NCBI RefSeq assembly: GCF_023159225.1
Contig: NC_063166.1
Coordinates: 72,356,575 to 72,420,574, forward strand
Source of the DNA: Perognathus longimembris pacificus
Taxonomy: Eukaryota; Chordata; Mammalia; Rodentia; Heteromyidae
DNA length: 64,000 nucleotides
Reading direction: 5' to 3'
A model generated the notes under the pieces. The model ran no database searches. It was not told where the DNA came from and saw only the letters and a list, made by a program, of their open reading frames with translations. A program made the translations under genes and the position numbers. Positions 21,215-32,789 of this stretch are shown in pieces (the stretch's first letter is position 1; the number at the start of each line of letters is the position of its first letter).

Positions 21215-21400
21215 AGAAAATGACATTAAAGGTTAGGCTAACGTGGGTTTGAGTCCTGACTCGGATATATCAGTGACAAGATTTTTGAAAAATGTCCTTG
21301 ACCCCACTGAGCCTTATTTTTACCTCATGTCAACTGAGAATCATACTATCAATTGTTAGCAAGCTGCTATGGTATGGCGTATCAAATGCACTTAAGTTTT
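21215..21400 (+). mobile_element. MIR SINE
   Basis: TGACATTAAAGGTTAGGCTA, GTGGGTTTGAGTCCTGACTC (tRNA-like B box), TGTCCTTGACCCCACTGAGCC and TACCTCATGTCAACTGAG match a full-length sense MIR. Confidence 0.78.
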
Positions 21401-21960
21401 AGCCACTGGGCATGGCAGGCATTTGACAGATGGTTGGTACAATGAGTCTATTTTGTTAAGTACCTGTAGTATTTTAGTGCTATTTCCTCCCCCGCCCCCC
21501 ACTCTCCTTATCACTCTTTGTGTTGCGGTTTTTGAGTGCTATGATTCTTGGTTAGGTCCCATGGTCTTTCACGCCACACCACTCATACCTGGGGCCCAGG
21601 GTGACGTTAGTCATTTAGGAAGATGAAACATGACATGACTTCTGTATATCGGCACTAAATCAGTCTTTTATGAATCACACAGGGGCTTCTCAGGCCACAG
21701 CTAGTGAGACGGTGGCTGCCATCCTGAATTAGATGAGAGAGTGGCCATTGTGTGGCAGCAATGAGCCAAGGCACCTATGTACCTGATACAAGTTTATTCT
21801 GTTGAATAAACGTAGGGGTAGAGAGTTCTTCCATAGCACCTCGCGTTTCCATTAACTATACAGGTATCATGAAAACAGAAGGTTCCAGCAACATGGCTGT
21901 GCTCCATGGCAGACCCTAAGCTCCAGATAGAAGGAGCAGTGTTTCCATGTTTAGTTATTT
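21401..21960. other. unique non-coding sequence
   Basis: No element recognised. A C-rich tract (CCTCCCCCGCCCCCCAC) lies at about 21487. Confidence 0.45.
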
Positions 21961-21964
21961 TTTC

Positions 21965-22210
21965 GCTCTTCATGGGCAATCGTTGTATATACTTACGGGG
22001 CACATTGTGATGTTTTCATCTTCGTTTATGTTACAGCAAGATTCAGTTAAGCGAACCACATGTCCACACACTCCCTAATTTTATCTTTCCAGTGGCAACA
22101 ACTTCAAAAGTCTCAGCCGTTTTTAAATGTAGCATACATTATTGTTAACTGGGCTGTGCAGTCTATCACATCCATCTATGTCCTGACAATTCTGCTACTT
22201 ATTCTGGTAC
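21965..22210. mobile_element. old L1 3'-region fragment
   Basis: GGGGCACATTGTGATGTTTTC, CAAGATTCAGTTAAGCGAACC, CACACTCCCTAATTTTATC and TAGCATACATTATTGTTAAC, then ACAATTCTGCTACTTATTC, match the L1 untranslated segment 'GTGATGTTTTGATACATG ... ACAATAAATTATTGTTAACTATAG ... ACTTATTCCTCC'. Confidence 0.75.
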
Positions 22211-23639
22211 CTGGGTCCAGTTAGCATGTTTGGCTGTCTCTCTGTGTGTCAATCTGAATTTTATCATCCCCCCATGTCCCTCCCAGTCCTCAGGATTTCT
22301 CCAAATTGCAAGCTGACCTTCCTTTTCTAATGTAGGCCCAGCTAGCATCTCTAGTCTTCTCCCTCCTGTCTCCTTTCTACTCATTAAATCAATACATCAA
22401 TCAAAAGCCAAATTTGGCGGGGTGAACTCTGTCACAGTGAGCATTTTCCTTTAGTAAATAGGAGCGGGGAGTGACTGATGGTAACTCATTTTAATTTTTT
22501 ATCTAGTTTTTTCTTGTTTTGCCTCCTCCCCACCTCCTTTTCTCTTTGTCTCAGTTATGCGCCCCAGTGGTTGAATGGCCCAGACATGAGTGCTGAACCT
22601 TCAACACCTATGAATCTGCACATTTCCAACCAGAGGGAATGGAGGCCTGGGCTTGGATCAGTAGACCCATTTCCCCCATCCATAATGGCCCTGCTCAACA
22701 TAAAAGGATTATGTTGTTTTTCATACTTGAGGCCAACTCTTCTTTTAGCAACTACAGCAATGACTTAATTATTCTCCCCGCTACAAGGCGGAGCTGGAGC
22801 TGGTTCAAGTATGGTACCAATGGCCAACAGGAGAAAAGAAAATCATTAGAAAATCAATCCTAACTTAATTGAAGATGTTTCCTCTAAACGGAAATCAAGT
22901 AGGATTTATCACCTCAGTTTCCCTAGAGCCTGGGTAATGACTGCATTTTTGTCTGTATGAATTTCTCTGGGCAGAGAAGATTTCTCCTATAACCAGGCTC
23001 AGTAGCCTAGTGACATCGGAAGATCCAAGAGACACAAAGAAAGTAGTCACCCAAATGATGAGCCCATCTGATATGTGGCCAAACGTTTCCTCAGCAATTG
23101 AGGATACAAGATTGATAAAGGAGTCTTTGCCCTGTGGTCTCTCCCAGTGCTCTGCCCTGAGCAAGAGTCGTTTCGCAGGCAATTTAAAGATATCCACTAG
23201 AGCTTCTTCTTCATTCTAAGCACCTACCGATGGCAACAGACTCTTGGGAAATGCTGAGTCAAGGTTCTCAGAATCTGCTGGGAGAAATCTGAAGTTCTAC
23301 CAAGTTATCTGTACTATGCCTGGGGATTTTATATCCCATGAGTGGTGGTGACCAGAATGTTGGCTTCCAGACAAACTATCAGAGGACTAATTGAAAGGGT
23401 TTAGAGTATTTTGTTTTGAGAAAGGGGAGTTAAGTAATGTGAGAGTTGCCTTGAAAACCTGCGATGTGTGAAATGTTGCTTTGAGTTGTGAAATGGGACA
23501 AACTAGGATATCTGTCACAGAAAGGCAGATGATGGAGCTGTTACTAGAGCTGTGTGGAAAAGTTGATAGATGTGTTTAGGGAGGCTGGACTGGGCAAAAA
23601 AACACTTAAAGGCTGTAAGTTCCCTGTCCTTCTTAAATT
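22211..23639. other. unique non-coding sequence
   Basis: Frames of 96-100 codons exist on both strands (22478-22768 and 22895-23197) but overlap others and show no family. No transposon recognised. Confidence 0.45.
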
Positions 23640-23735
23640 AATTTATATCCATCTATCAATCACTCCTTCCGTACATCTCTGTTCACCATCCAGCCAGACA
23701 TCAATCAATTGATTTGTCTGTCTGTCCATCTGTCT
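23640..23735. repeat. degenerate (TCTA/TCTG/ATCC)n tetranucleotide tract
   Basis: CCATCTATCAATCACTCC, TCCATCCAGCCAGACATC and TTTGTCTGTCTGTCCATCTGTC: an old decayed tetranucleotide repeat. Confidence 0.6.
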
Positions 23736-23879
23736 CTATCTCAACTGAACAGCAAACCCCAATTCACCAAAAATTCTAACAAAATGTTGAGAATTTGATA
23801 GTATATCATTCAGAGAAACAAAGTTCTACTGGCCTGTTGGAAGGCAATTCAGTGCCCTTCACAGCTGAGTCCCAGCCTA

Positions 23880-24200
23880 TCTCTCTGGCTTGTGTCCTTC
23901 CTCTCTTCTTAAGACTTGTCCTTATGGCATAGAGAGATTCTAGTCCTTCCTTAGCATTCTATACCTTCTTCTATCAGCTATCCTATTCTTCCTACACCTT
24001 TGCTATTCTTCTTCCCTTTCTCCCGTGTTCTCTTTTCAAGACCTCAAATTTGTGAGTGTTGGGTTTGCACACCCAGAACACCCATGCCTCCATTTTGACA
24101 GTCCTCAATGAATCTTTTGTTTGTGCATTTGTCTCTCCTACTGGATTATGATCTTACTCAAGGATAATGATTGGGTCTCTTTAGTTTGGAAAAAAAAAAC
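23880..24200 (+). mobile_element. L2 LINE 3' region, diverged
   Basis: The 3' segment TGCATTTGTCTCTCCTACTGG, ATTATGATCTTACTCAAGG and ATAATGATTGGGTCTC parallels L2 'TTGTCTGTCTCCCCCACTAGAATGTAAGCTCCATGAGGGCAGGGACTTTGTT'. The upstream part is pyrimidine-rich and less certain. Confidence 0.65.
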
Positions 24201-24509
24201 TCTGTCTTCTAAAGGATTCTTGAAATGGGAGACATTGCTTATAGTGTGTTCATGCTCTGAAATATCATGAATAGAAATTAATACATACTAAGATTTACAC
24301 ACTGGGGGAGAAGATAGAAAAGAACGAAATATCAAGTAGAAGAATGAGTTTTCAGATTTGTCCAATAGACATTACATACATTGCATGGTAGATCACGTTG
24401 TGTAAAGGAGCAGTGGGTGATATGGAAAGACCAGAAAGAGAAATTAGCAAATTATAGCTACCACCTAATTAAGGAAAATAAGTGACTGCTACTCAATTAT
24501 GTGTTTCTA

Positions 24510-24630
24510 CAGATATTGTCTTGTTTAATACTTACACAAGCATAGTGAGCAAAGACGTACTATCTCTTTTTTATGAAGTAAAAGATGAAGATCCATGGAA
24601 TCTTACTTTGAAGGCCATGTGATATTAGAT
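24510..24630 (-). mobile_element. MIR SINE
   Basis: TTGTCTTGTTTAATACTTACAC, TATCTCTTTTTTATGAAGTA, AAAGATGAAGATCCATGG and GGCCATGTGATATTAG parallel reverse-complement MIR. Confidence 0.7.
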
Positions 24631-24699
24631 ATTTGACTTATATTAGACCCGAGATACCATTTTCGTTTTTTAGCTAGGCAAACTAAGGTGACTTCAGAA

Positions 24700-25265
24700 A
24701 CCTGATGCTTGGATAGACCTCTGTATTTATGCATTGCTGCATAGTGAATTACAGTGTATATGAGTCTTAAAAACAAGCACTGGATATTTCCCAGAGTTTA
24801 TATGGCAAATATCTGGGCACAGCTTAACTTAGAACTTCTTCCTCAAGGATTGTCATGAGATTGGGCTGGGTAGGGGTCTATGGTGTCACCAAGTCTGCCG
24901 TGGAGTAGAATCCACTTACTGCTACTGGCAGGCCTCACTGCCTCACGGGCTGTTGATCATGGGCATCAGACTTGGTTACCACACAGGTCTCTCCCTAGGG
25001 CAACTAATAATGTGACATCGGCTTCCCATAGAGTGATCAAGGAAAGGAGCGAGAGGAGAGAAAGAGGGTACAGACACAGAGAGAGAGAGAGCTTCCTACA
25101 GTAATCGAGGAAGAGGGAGAGACAAAAAGAGAGAGAAAGAGAGAAAGGAAGGGTGAACAGGATGGAGGTCACAATATTTTTGTCATCTAATCTCAGATAC
25201 AGCATTCCATCACTTTCATTTGTTGGAAGAGCAGGAATCCAGCAAAATGGAGACTGCATGAGCCA
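24700..25265 (-). mobile_element. MLT1-like MaLR LTR with inserted GA tract
   Basis: GCATTGCTGCATAGTGAATT (cf. TGGCTGCGTAACAAACCACC), AATATCTGGGCACAGCTTAA, TTGATCATGGGCATCAGAC, TTCCATCACTTTCATTTGTTGG. Same family and orientation as the copy near 19.5-19.9 kb. A purine-rich tract lies at 25036-25152. Confidence 0.65.
25036..25152. repeat. GA-rich polypurine tract
   Basis: Imperfect GAGAGAGA / GAAAGAGA blocks. Minus-strand frame rich in Ser-Leu-Cys over it is an artefact. Confidence 0.85.
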
Positions 25266-25651
25266 TTGTAGACTCTTGTCTCTCCACTTATCACAGCCAC
25301 TTGCTGGGTTCCAGCATAGATAGTAGAGTATTTGGGGGTGTTAGTGAGGCTGTCAGCCACTGAGGACTCTCAGAAACAGGCAAGAGGAGGATTCTCAATG
25401 CCATTTCAAGTGTATAAACTAAGGCCCAGGACATCTAAGGAATAGGACGCTGCTGTCAAGGGCACAAGGGACTCTCAGAAGGCATGTACTGAAAGTGTGG
25501 TACTATGATAGAATCAGAAATATGTATTGGGTCTCTGTTCCTGGTTCCTGAGGCTGGCATCTAAGACCCTTGTAGAGGAGGACAATATTTTGCTCTAACA
25601 TTTGTTTGTTCGGATTTTGTTCTTGGTGAAGAGCTCATAAGAACTTTACAG

Positions 25652-25854
25652 GGCTGGGGATATGGCCTAGTGGCAAGAGTGCCTGCCTCATATACATGAG
25701 GCCCTGGGTTCGATTCCCCAGCACCACATATACAGAAAATGGCCAGAAGTGGCGCTGTGGCTCAAGTGGCAGAGTGCTAGCCTTGAGCAAAAAAAAAGAA
25801 GCCAGGGACAGTGCTCAGGCCCTGAGTCCAAGCCCCAGGACTGGCCAAACAAAA
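25652..25854 (+). mobile_element. IDL-Geo dimeric SINE, full length
   Basis: Intact A box, B box (GGGTTCGATTCC) and both arms. The internal A-run of the Geo arm has lengthened to nine (GAGCAAAAAAAAAGAAGCC). A 13-bp target duplication AAGAACTTTACAG lies at 25639-25651 and 25855-25867. Confidence 0.96.
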
Positions 25855-25867
25855 AAGAACTTTACAG

Positions 25868-26895
25868 TTTCTCTACAGTGATCAAGCAGTCAGACACAGC
25901 CACTAAGTCTGATGGGATTTCCTGGAGAATCTTTTGTTTTAATGCATCCATTTTGCTGGGCTCCTGGATGACCTTAGGAGAGAGGCTTCTTGCGATGGGA
26001 ACCAATCAGGTGATTGGAGGATGGCAGCTTTCAGCCTCATCCCCACTCATGAGGCCGGAGCGTTGCTGCAGGGTGTGTTGCTCACCAATGATCAATGATG
26101 TGTTTAACCATACTGATACAATTAAGTTGCCATAATACCCCCAAAGGATGGAGAGTTCCTGAATTGCTGGACATATGGAAGTGCCTGGGGTGTAGTGTGC
26201 TCAGAGAAAGCAAGGAAGCACTACACTCCCTTTCTCATACCTTGCTGTATGTATCTCTTCCATATAAATATTTTTCTGTACCCTTTGCAATTTCCCTTAT
26301 TATCAAGTGTGTTCGGTGATTGAAGTGTGTTCTGTGAGTTGCTCTAGTAATTAATCAAATCAAAAGGAAGAGTGGAAGTCAGCGGGTCAGAAATACAGGT
26401 CACAACTTAGGACTTGTTCCTGGCAGCAGAAGAGGGGAAATCTTTGGGACTGGGGCCTTATCCTTGGGTCATCTCACACTACATCCAAATAGTCTCAGAG
26501 CTACATTAAACCATAGGATACCCACTGGTGACTATGGGTGGAAATACTTGTACAGATTCTGGTGACTCAGAATGGTATGTTTGTTCCGTGCTGTGTTGTA
26601 TGTGTGAGAGTATTAAAAATGATTTTGTTTTTGTTATGTTGTGCTCGTCTCCTCCATATTAAACAAGAAAGGACAGAAATTTCTTATACAGGTGTGAGAT
26701 AGGTGAATCTTGACTTCACCTAGCCCCTTCTTTTGTGCTCTTTCCTCCTTTAATGTTTATCTGTGGTGTGTGTGAGAGGGGTTTGAATGAGGGTTGGGGT
26801 CTTGATGGTATCTAAACATTTGTGTCTTGGCAACCCTAGGTACAGGAAACAAAGCTCGCCCCTCGGCTAGCTTGACTCCAGTTTGAATAGAAAAT
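25868..26895. other. unique non-coding sequence
   Basis: The 128-codon frame beginning inside the SINE at 25749 runs into this tract and is an artefact of the insertion. No transposon recognised. Confidence 0.5.
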
Positions 26896-26904
26896 AAATA
26901 GTTC

Positions 26905-27114
26905 GGGGCTGGGAATATGGCCTAGTGGCAAGAGTGCTTGCCTCGTATACATGAAACCCTGAGTTTGATTCCCCAGCACCACATATATAGAAAATGGCCA
27001 GAAGTGTCCCTGTGGCTCAAGTGGCAGAGTGCTAGCCTTGAGCAAAAAGAAGCCAGGAACAGTGCTCAGGCCCTGAGTCCAAGCCCCAGGACTGGCAAAA
27101 AAAAAAAAAAAAAG
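26905..27114 (+). mobile_element. IDL-Geo dimeric SINE, full length
   Basis: Both arms present, with a few substitutions (ATGAAACCCTGAGTTTG in the B-box region). Long poly-A (about 17) precedes GAAATAG. A 9-bp duplication AAATAGTTC lies at 26896-26904 and 27115-27123. Confidence 0.95.
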
Positions 27115-27153
27115 AAATAGTTCATAAATGCCTGTTATTAAAAGTATGTGGTA

Positions 27154-27369
27154 GGGGCTGGGGATATGGCCTAGTGGTAAGAGTGCTTGCCTTGTATACA
27201 TGAAGCCCTGGGTTCGATTCCTCAGCACCACATATACAGAAAATGGCCAGAAGTGGCGCTGTGGCTCAAGTGGAGAGTGCTAGCCTTGAGCAAAAAGAAG
27301 CCAGGGGACAGTGCTCAGGCCCTGAGTCCAAGGCCCAAGACTGGCAAAAAAATAAATAAATAAATAAAT
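27154..27369 (+). mobile_element. IDL-Geo dimeric SINE, full length
   Basis: Second copy in the same orientation only 40 bp after the previous element. One base of the Geo arm is missing (AAGTGGAGAGTGC). The tail has become (AAAT)n. A 14-bp duplication AAAAGTATGTGGTA at 27140-27153 and 27370-27383 proves an independent insertion. Confidence 0.96.
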
Positions 27370-27599
27370 AAAAGTATGTGGTAAAGAATATATGCACCTA
27401 AGTAACTGGAAAGGCTTCCCAGATAACTTGGAAGCAACTTCAAAATATTCCCCTACAAACTTTACCCCAGTTCTTGTCAGGCTTATCTACAAATAGCCAT
27501 TTTGGATGCCTTCCCATTGCAAGATAACCATTGCTTTCAGCTCTGGGACTAGGCCATTCTAAAGTTTGCTCGTTTTCTAACCAACTCATCTGAAAGATT

Positions 27600-27960
27600 C
27601 AGCTTGAAATAAAAAAAGGAATGGCTCATTGGGATAAATCAGATATGGGTGAACTTATCAAAGTTCAATAAACATAAAAGTGATGAATTTTGAAGTCACA
27701 TAATTAACTCAGGATTACATGAGCAATAACTGAGTAATTACACCTTTAATAATGCATTGAACTTGTCAGGAATACTTACTCATTCTGCTCAAATTTTTTA
27801 ACAAGATAGCCTATAGCAAGTGACTGTAATTAGATATTGCCTCTGAAAACATCGACAGCTCCTAATTGATACCTTTTATTATAAAGCTAGATGCCAAACA
27901 TTGCTGTTGAGTAGATTTTAAGGAATAACATTAGATGTGTTAAGTCCGTAATACCTACTT
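27600..27960. other. AT-rich repeat-free block, candidate conserved element
   Basis: No transposon. Dense homeodomain-type cores (AATTAAC, GTAATTAGA, CTAATTGATA, TTTATTATAAAG) and CATAATTAACTC lie together with a rare CpG (AACATCGACAGC). Its texture is typical of developmental CNEs. Inference only. Confidence 0.4.
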
Positions 27961-29230
27961 GCAGAAATCTCATGCAAGTAGGGAAGGAAAAAAATCCAGT
28001 CCATTCCATCAATCACTTGCATAAAGTTGTTTCAAGTTTTCCCTGGTTTGCTTTAAATTCCAGCATGACAGCAATGGATATTGCCAGGGCCTTCGGGAAG
28101 AGAGGCTGGGGGCAGGGTGGGGATGGAAATGTGGTCTCATCCTGCCCCCTGTTTTCATGTGGATGGTCAGTAGAGATGGGCCTGGGAGAAGGCAAATAGC
28201 AAGAGGCCTGACTGCCTGTGGTAGGAAAAGAGGGATTATATTTAACTTTGATGAGAGATCCCTCTCCCCCAACTTCAAGGTTGATCTTCAGGGCTTTTTG
28301 TTGTTGTTTTGTATTTTCTCTGCAGCTATTTGAGACAGGATTCTAACCTTTGTAAAGATAAAAGAGAGAGACTGTGGTTTGTGAGGGTATCAGAGAGGCT
28401 CCCCATCCTTTGCCCAAGTCCTGGGATATCTTCTCTGTATGTTGTATCCTGAGCCCAGAAGTCCTATTAGTAGGAAATAGACCTGAAAAAGCCTTCTTAA
28501 AGAGGCAGGTGCTTTTAATGGAATTGAGAACATGCCAATTGCCTCCAAATAACCAGAACTTCCCTGGCTCTGTCAAGGTAACTAGCAGTGAGACCCTACA
28601 CAAGCATTGTATGTATTCTATGTGCCTACAGTGTACAATAGTCTTTGAAGTCAGTCTCCCTCCTATTGTGCCTGCAGGGTCAGGGTATGGGGTACAAAGC
28701 AAGGGTCTTCCACCAACGACTGTGTAGTCCAAAGTTCATCAAGAGAGCAAGCTAGTGAATTAAATATTCCATGTCCATTTACTCTGAAAAAGAAAAACAC
28801 TTTCAAAAAGAACACATGTGGTATTTACGTGACTGATATACATCAAAATATAAAATATACCTTAATTGAACTATGATCTTATGGGGCTGGGTGTGCTGTT
28901 AGGGAAATAAAATACATCGGGTGAATAACGAACATACATACATACAATCCGTACATTGTTTTTATTATACTTACTGTGTAAAATTTTGTTATTCTTTTGG
29001 AGATCCCACCAATATGGCTAATTACATTGTTATACTGAAGACTGTCACATAATTTTTATTCAATTGTAATGAATAGCCTAAATGATTATAACATAAAATA
29101 GAATTTATTTAGAAATATCTATACATGATTTTTTATATATTCACATTTTACATATCCATTGAAAATATAAATTGAAGTCAATGTTGAAAATAGAAAAAAT
29201 GGAAAAGAATCATAAATGTAAAAAACTGTA
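27961..29230. other. unique sequence, AT-rich in its second half
   Basis: 28343-28732 is open on both strands (117 and 129 codons) but without any protein family. 28790-29220 is very AT-rich. A (CATA)n piece occurs at 28932. Confidence 0.45.
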
Positions 29231-29232
29231 AA

Positions 29233-29347
29233 TTGCTGGACATCTTGATACGTGCCTGTAATCCCAGCATGTGGGGGGCTGGGGCAGGAAGATTATGGCT
29301 TCAGGTCAGTCTGGAGTACTTACAAAGACCTTGTTTCCAAAAAAAAG
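29233..29347 (+). mobile_element. B1 monomer
   Basis: GCTGGACATCTTGATACGTGCC, TGTAATCCCAGCATGTGGGG, GGGCAGGAAGATTATGGCTTC and AAAGACCTTGTTTCC plus an A-tail make a complete single B1. Confidence 0.92.
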
Positions 29348-29958
29348 TATCTTAAAATTTTCAGAGAAACACTGGCTTCTAAAATATTGAAAAGTACCTC
29401 CTTAAAGCAATGGAAAAAATAAAATGTTGGAATAAATGAAGATGAAATGAATGGTTTAATCATTCTAAATAAAACTTTTTAAGGTACTGAAAATTCAATT
29501 AAAATTCCATGAAATTACCACAACTCCATGATTCAGTCTTTATCTAATCATCAGTCTAAAAAATTAATATCATGTTTCCCCTGTGTTAGGTCTAGACTCA
29601 TGTGTATTCAAATTTAAGTCACATGAATTGCTTCACACTGCAAAATTCCCCCATGGCTGCCATGTCTCACTGCTGGGAATACAGCTCTGATGGGTGAGTA
29701 ACTTGAGAACTATAAATTGGAACAGAAAAAGAAACAGGGAAATGGATGTTTGTCCGCACTAGGAAGGGATGTTTGTCCTCACTAGGAAGTGATGCTTTCT
29801 TACTGAACAATCCATTATATTACTTCCCAGATTTGACAAACGAATTAATTTATCTTTACTCTCTTCCTTCTGGAGTTGGGGAAGCCCAACAGTATCTAAG
29901 CACCGCCATTTTTGAAGGCAGAGCAGCAAACCCCACTGATCTCATTAATCTCCAAAGG

Positions 29959-30197
29959 CATGCCTTTTAGCTGGGTGTGGGTGGCACGCACTTATAATCC
30001 TAGCTTCTCAGGAGGCTGAGATCCAAGTATCGGTGTGGTTTGAAGCCAGCCCCAAGCAAGGAAGTCTACAAGACTCTTACCTCCAGTTAATAACCCCCTA
30101 AGCTGTGAGTGGAGCTGTGGCTCAAGTGGTAGAGTGATAGTCTTGAGCATAAAAGTGAAGAGATAGTGGCCAGGCCCTGAATTCAAGCCCTAGTACC

Positions 30198-30198
<1 letters not shown>
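29959..30198 (+). mobile_element. B1-dID type composite SINE
   Basis: The B1 arm reads GCTGGGTGTGGGTGGCACG, TCCTAGCTTCTCAGGAGGCTG. A spacer AGACTCTTACCTCCAGTTAA leads to the tRNA-like arm GAGCTGTGGCTCAAGTGGTAG, GGCCAGGCCCTGAATTCAAGC. The tail continues into a CA microsatellite. Confidence 0.9.

Positions 30199-30249
<51 letters not shown>
30199..30249. repeat. (CA)n microsatellite at a SINE tail
   Basis: About 50 bp of AC repeat follow directly after GTACCA of the SINE end, then AAATAAAAATAAATT. The A-rich/ACA tail appears to have seeded it. Confidence 0.97.
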
Positions 30250-30251
<2 letters not shown>

Positions 30252-30404
30252 TAAAAATAAATTGAAAAGTGTGACTTCTCCTTTGGTTTCAAGTTCACTT
30301 ACCTGGCAAGATTGGTAAGCAGCATTTCCCTGGTATTTTATCAGATGTAACCATTGCCTCTGATATGACAAAAACATCATGAGTTATAAAATTCCTAATT
30401 GATT

Positions 30405-31110
30405 TTCTTTTAGAAAAGTTTCAGGTTTATAAGACAATTATCACAACGTTTTTTAAAAGATGCCAAAGCAAAGGATTCCCGCATACACTGTTATCCTAAT
30501 ATTAGCATCATACCTTGGTACATTTATTAATAAAGTCATTGACATATTACTGTCAACTAAAGGTTAATATTCTATTCAGATTTCTTTAATTTCCTCCTAA
30601 TAATTGATTCTATTTCTGGTCTTTCACCATCCAAAATCCCACATAGTATTTGTAGTTTTGTCCTGGGATCTTTCTACATGTGACTGACTGTTTCTCAGGC
30701 TTTCTTTGAGAGCATAGTTTCTACATAAATTACTTGGAATTCTTCTACACAAGAGGCTTGTCTCTTTACTTTCATTTCCTTATGTCTTTAGCTATTTATT
30801 GAATGTCAGTATAAACTCCTGGAGATTTCTTTTTGTGGTTTGGATTAATCCAATATTTAAGATTTTTTTGTTGTTCAAATTGTTCTCACTGTAGTCCACT
30901 GGGTGCCTTTTCAACTGGGTCCCATGTCTTTTAGATGTTTCTGTAATTGTATGCTGCTATGCTAGTTTTCAGCCTATTTCTTTTTTGAGCTCTTACTTTC
31001 TAGTCCTACTACATGACACAGGTTTTTCTTGCATATTTTCTATCCCTTTCCTAGATTCAGCCATTTCATAAAAGAGCCCCATCATAAGATTTGGGGGAAT
31101 ATTATGTTTC
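30405..31110 (+). mobile_element. ancient L1 (L1M group) 3' untranslated region
   Basis: About 700 bp in order: AGTTTCAGGTTTATAAGACA, TTCCCGCATACACTG, CTTGGTACATTTATTAATAA, ATTACTGTCAACTAAAGGTT, GTTTCTCAGGCTTTCTTTG, TGTTGTTCAAATTGTTCTC, CCACTGGGTGCCTTTTCAAC and TTCAGCCATTTCATAAAAGAG. This is the familiar old L1 3' UTR series. Strand is given as I remember the consensus. Confidence 0.78.
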
Positions 31111-31224
31111 TATGTCACAGACTTGTCCTGAGGATAAGTGGGTAGATATACACAAAACAAAAGACTGACACCTAATGAAATGAGGGCTCCACTAAGCTTA
31201 TGCTTGGTTTTTTTTTTTTTTCTA

Positions 31225-31345
31225 AATGCTCTGCACTGTGCCAGGAGCCTTTGTAGTGTATCTCCTTTGACCTTTTATGCAGTCTTATCATGACTACTTA
31301 ACCTATGCTTTAAGGACACATTCAGACAAGGAGAGCCTAAGGACC
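31225..31345 (-). mobile_element. MIR SINE fragment
   Basis: AATGCTCTGCACTGTGCCAGG, TCTCCTTTGACCTTTTATGC and TAAGGACACATTCAGACAAGG suggest a decayed reverse-complement MIR. Confidence 0.5.
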
Positions 31346-31524
31346 AAGGATCCTTCTCCATTATTGTCAAGAGACTTGACACAAAAAGAAACAAAGTCAT
31401 ATTTGAGCCAGAGATCAATATTGACTACCTAAGAATGAACTGAATCCTGTTGAAGTTCTGTGGCTTAAGGAGTAGAGATGGATTCTGAATAATGGGATTT
31501 AGGGAGCAAAGACTATAGGTGGGG

Positions 31525-31650
31525 GAATCTGCAGTCCCTCTCTTCCACCTACTATGTAATGTTGGGCTTCTGATTCAGGCAGCCTGAGCCTCAATTTCCT
31601 TATCAGTCACACATCCTAAGGATGCTACTTGTCTTCTGCACTTATAGGTA
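31525..31650 (+). mobile_element. MIR SINE
   Basis: TCTTCCACCTACTATGTAAT, GTTGGGCTTCTGATTCAGGC and CTGAGCCTCAATTTCCTTATC match the sense MIR core. Confidence 0.78.
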
Positions 31651-32785
31651 AAAAACATTTATCTTTACTATACATATAAACATTTTACATGCATATCTTT
31701 GTCCAGTTGTCTTTCTTTGTCTTATTCCATGCTTCTTCAGTTCTCACTGGTCTTATTTTTAGTACCATCAACCTTAAGAGCAAGTCTGTTGAGGCCAAAG
31801 AAATAATTCTACTTTAAATGTGAATATTCAATATAAAGTGCATCTTCATTCTAGAATTATCAAATATAAAATGAAAATCCTCCTTAGCATAGAGAAAGGT
31901 AGCTGTCACCTTTTTTAAGCATCTTTCCTTCTTTCTCCCATCTCTTCAGCTAAACTCTCTATCTAAATTACAGACCTACTTCTGGGGACCTAACCCACAA
32001 CCTTGGGCTTGACCAAACCTTGCCTGGGGTAGCCCCGATGGCAGGGCCTATAGGAGGGAGTGAAGCCAGGAATGGTTTTTCTGTGGACTGGCTGCTCAAG
32101 GGAGGAGAAACTGCCTTAGGGGGTGTACAAATTCCTTTGCTTTGAAGAAATTCAGAGTCAGACATCATTAAATCATTAAACAGGACACCTAAGGGGAGTT
32201 CATATGCAGAAAAGCGAAGCTAATTTGGGCTCTCAGATGACTAACTCAGAATTACCCACTTAAACTCTGAACTTTCTAATTCCTGTAGATACCTTCTGGA
32301 TTCCAGAGAAGAAACTCTGGCCTTTTCTGATCACAAGGACAGAAGGTTGAGGTAGCTTACAGGGATTGGTTCTCACCACCTGGGGACACTTGGGTATAAT
32401 ATGCAGGTGAGAAAGTGTTCTTTACAGGAGCATAAATGAATCACCAGCTACCCCTGGATGGACTCACCTGCCCCTGGCTCAGTGGAATTCTCTCCTTCCA
32501 GGACATCCTGGTGTAGGATAGGACCAGTGGTGTCCTTCTGCCCCACCCAAGGGTCACTTGGCAAAGTTTAGAAATAGTTTTGTTTGTCTGATAGGTAGAG
32601 CCCAGGAGTGAGTGAGAAAGTCCCAGAACAGAGTGCCAGCAGGTCCCAAACGTCAATACTTCTGTGGGTGAGAAACACTAGTTTAATCAACAAAACCTAA
32701 CTTCTCACCAGCCACTCTTCCTGAAGGAAGATGGACACTGGGTGTCCCTAGTCCCCTTGCCTCCACTGTCTAGCTCAGCAAGTGT
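31651..32785. other. unique non-coding sequence
   Basis: No transposon or gene recognised. Minus-strand frames of 66-71 codons near 31968 and 32441 are unremarkable. Confidence 0.5.
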
Positions 32786-32789
32786 GGAG

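Noticed and set aside
26836..27231. 131-codon minus-strand frame with an internal protein repeat
   Set aside because: It translates two IDL-Geo SINEs in antisense. The same peptide appears wherever a copy lies in that orientation (4000-4221, 8752-8994, 62774-62962).
28343..28732. Region open on both strands (117 and 129 codons)
   Set aside because: No family on either strand. Mutual openness follows from low stop density in one frame pair and is not evidence of coding.
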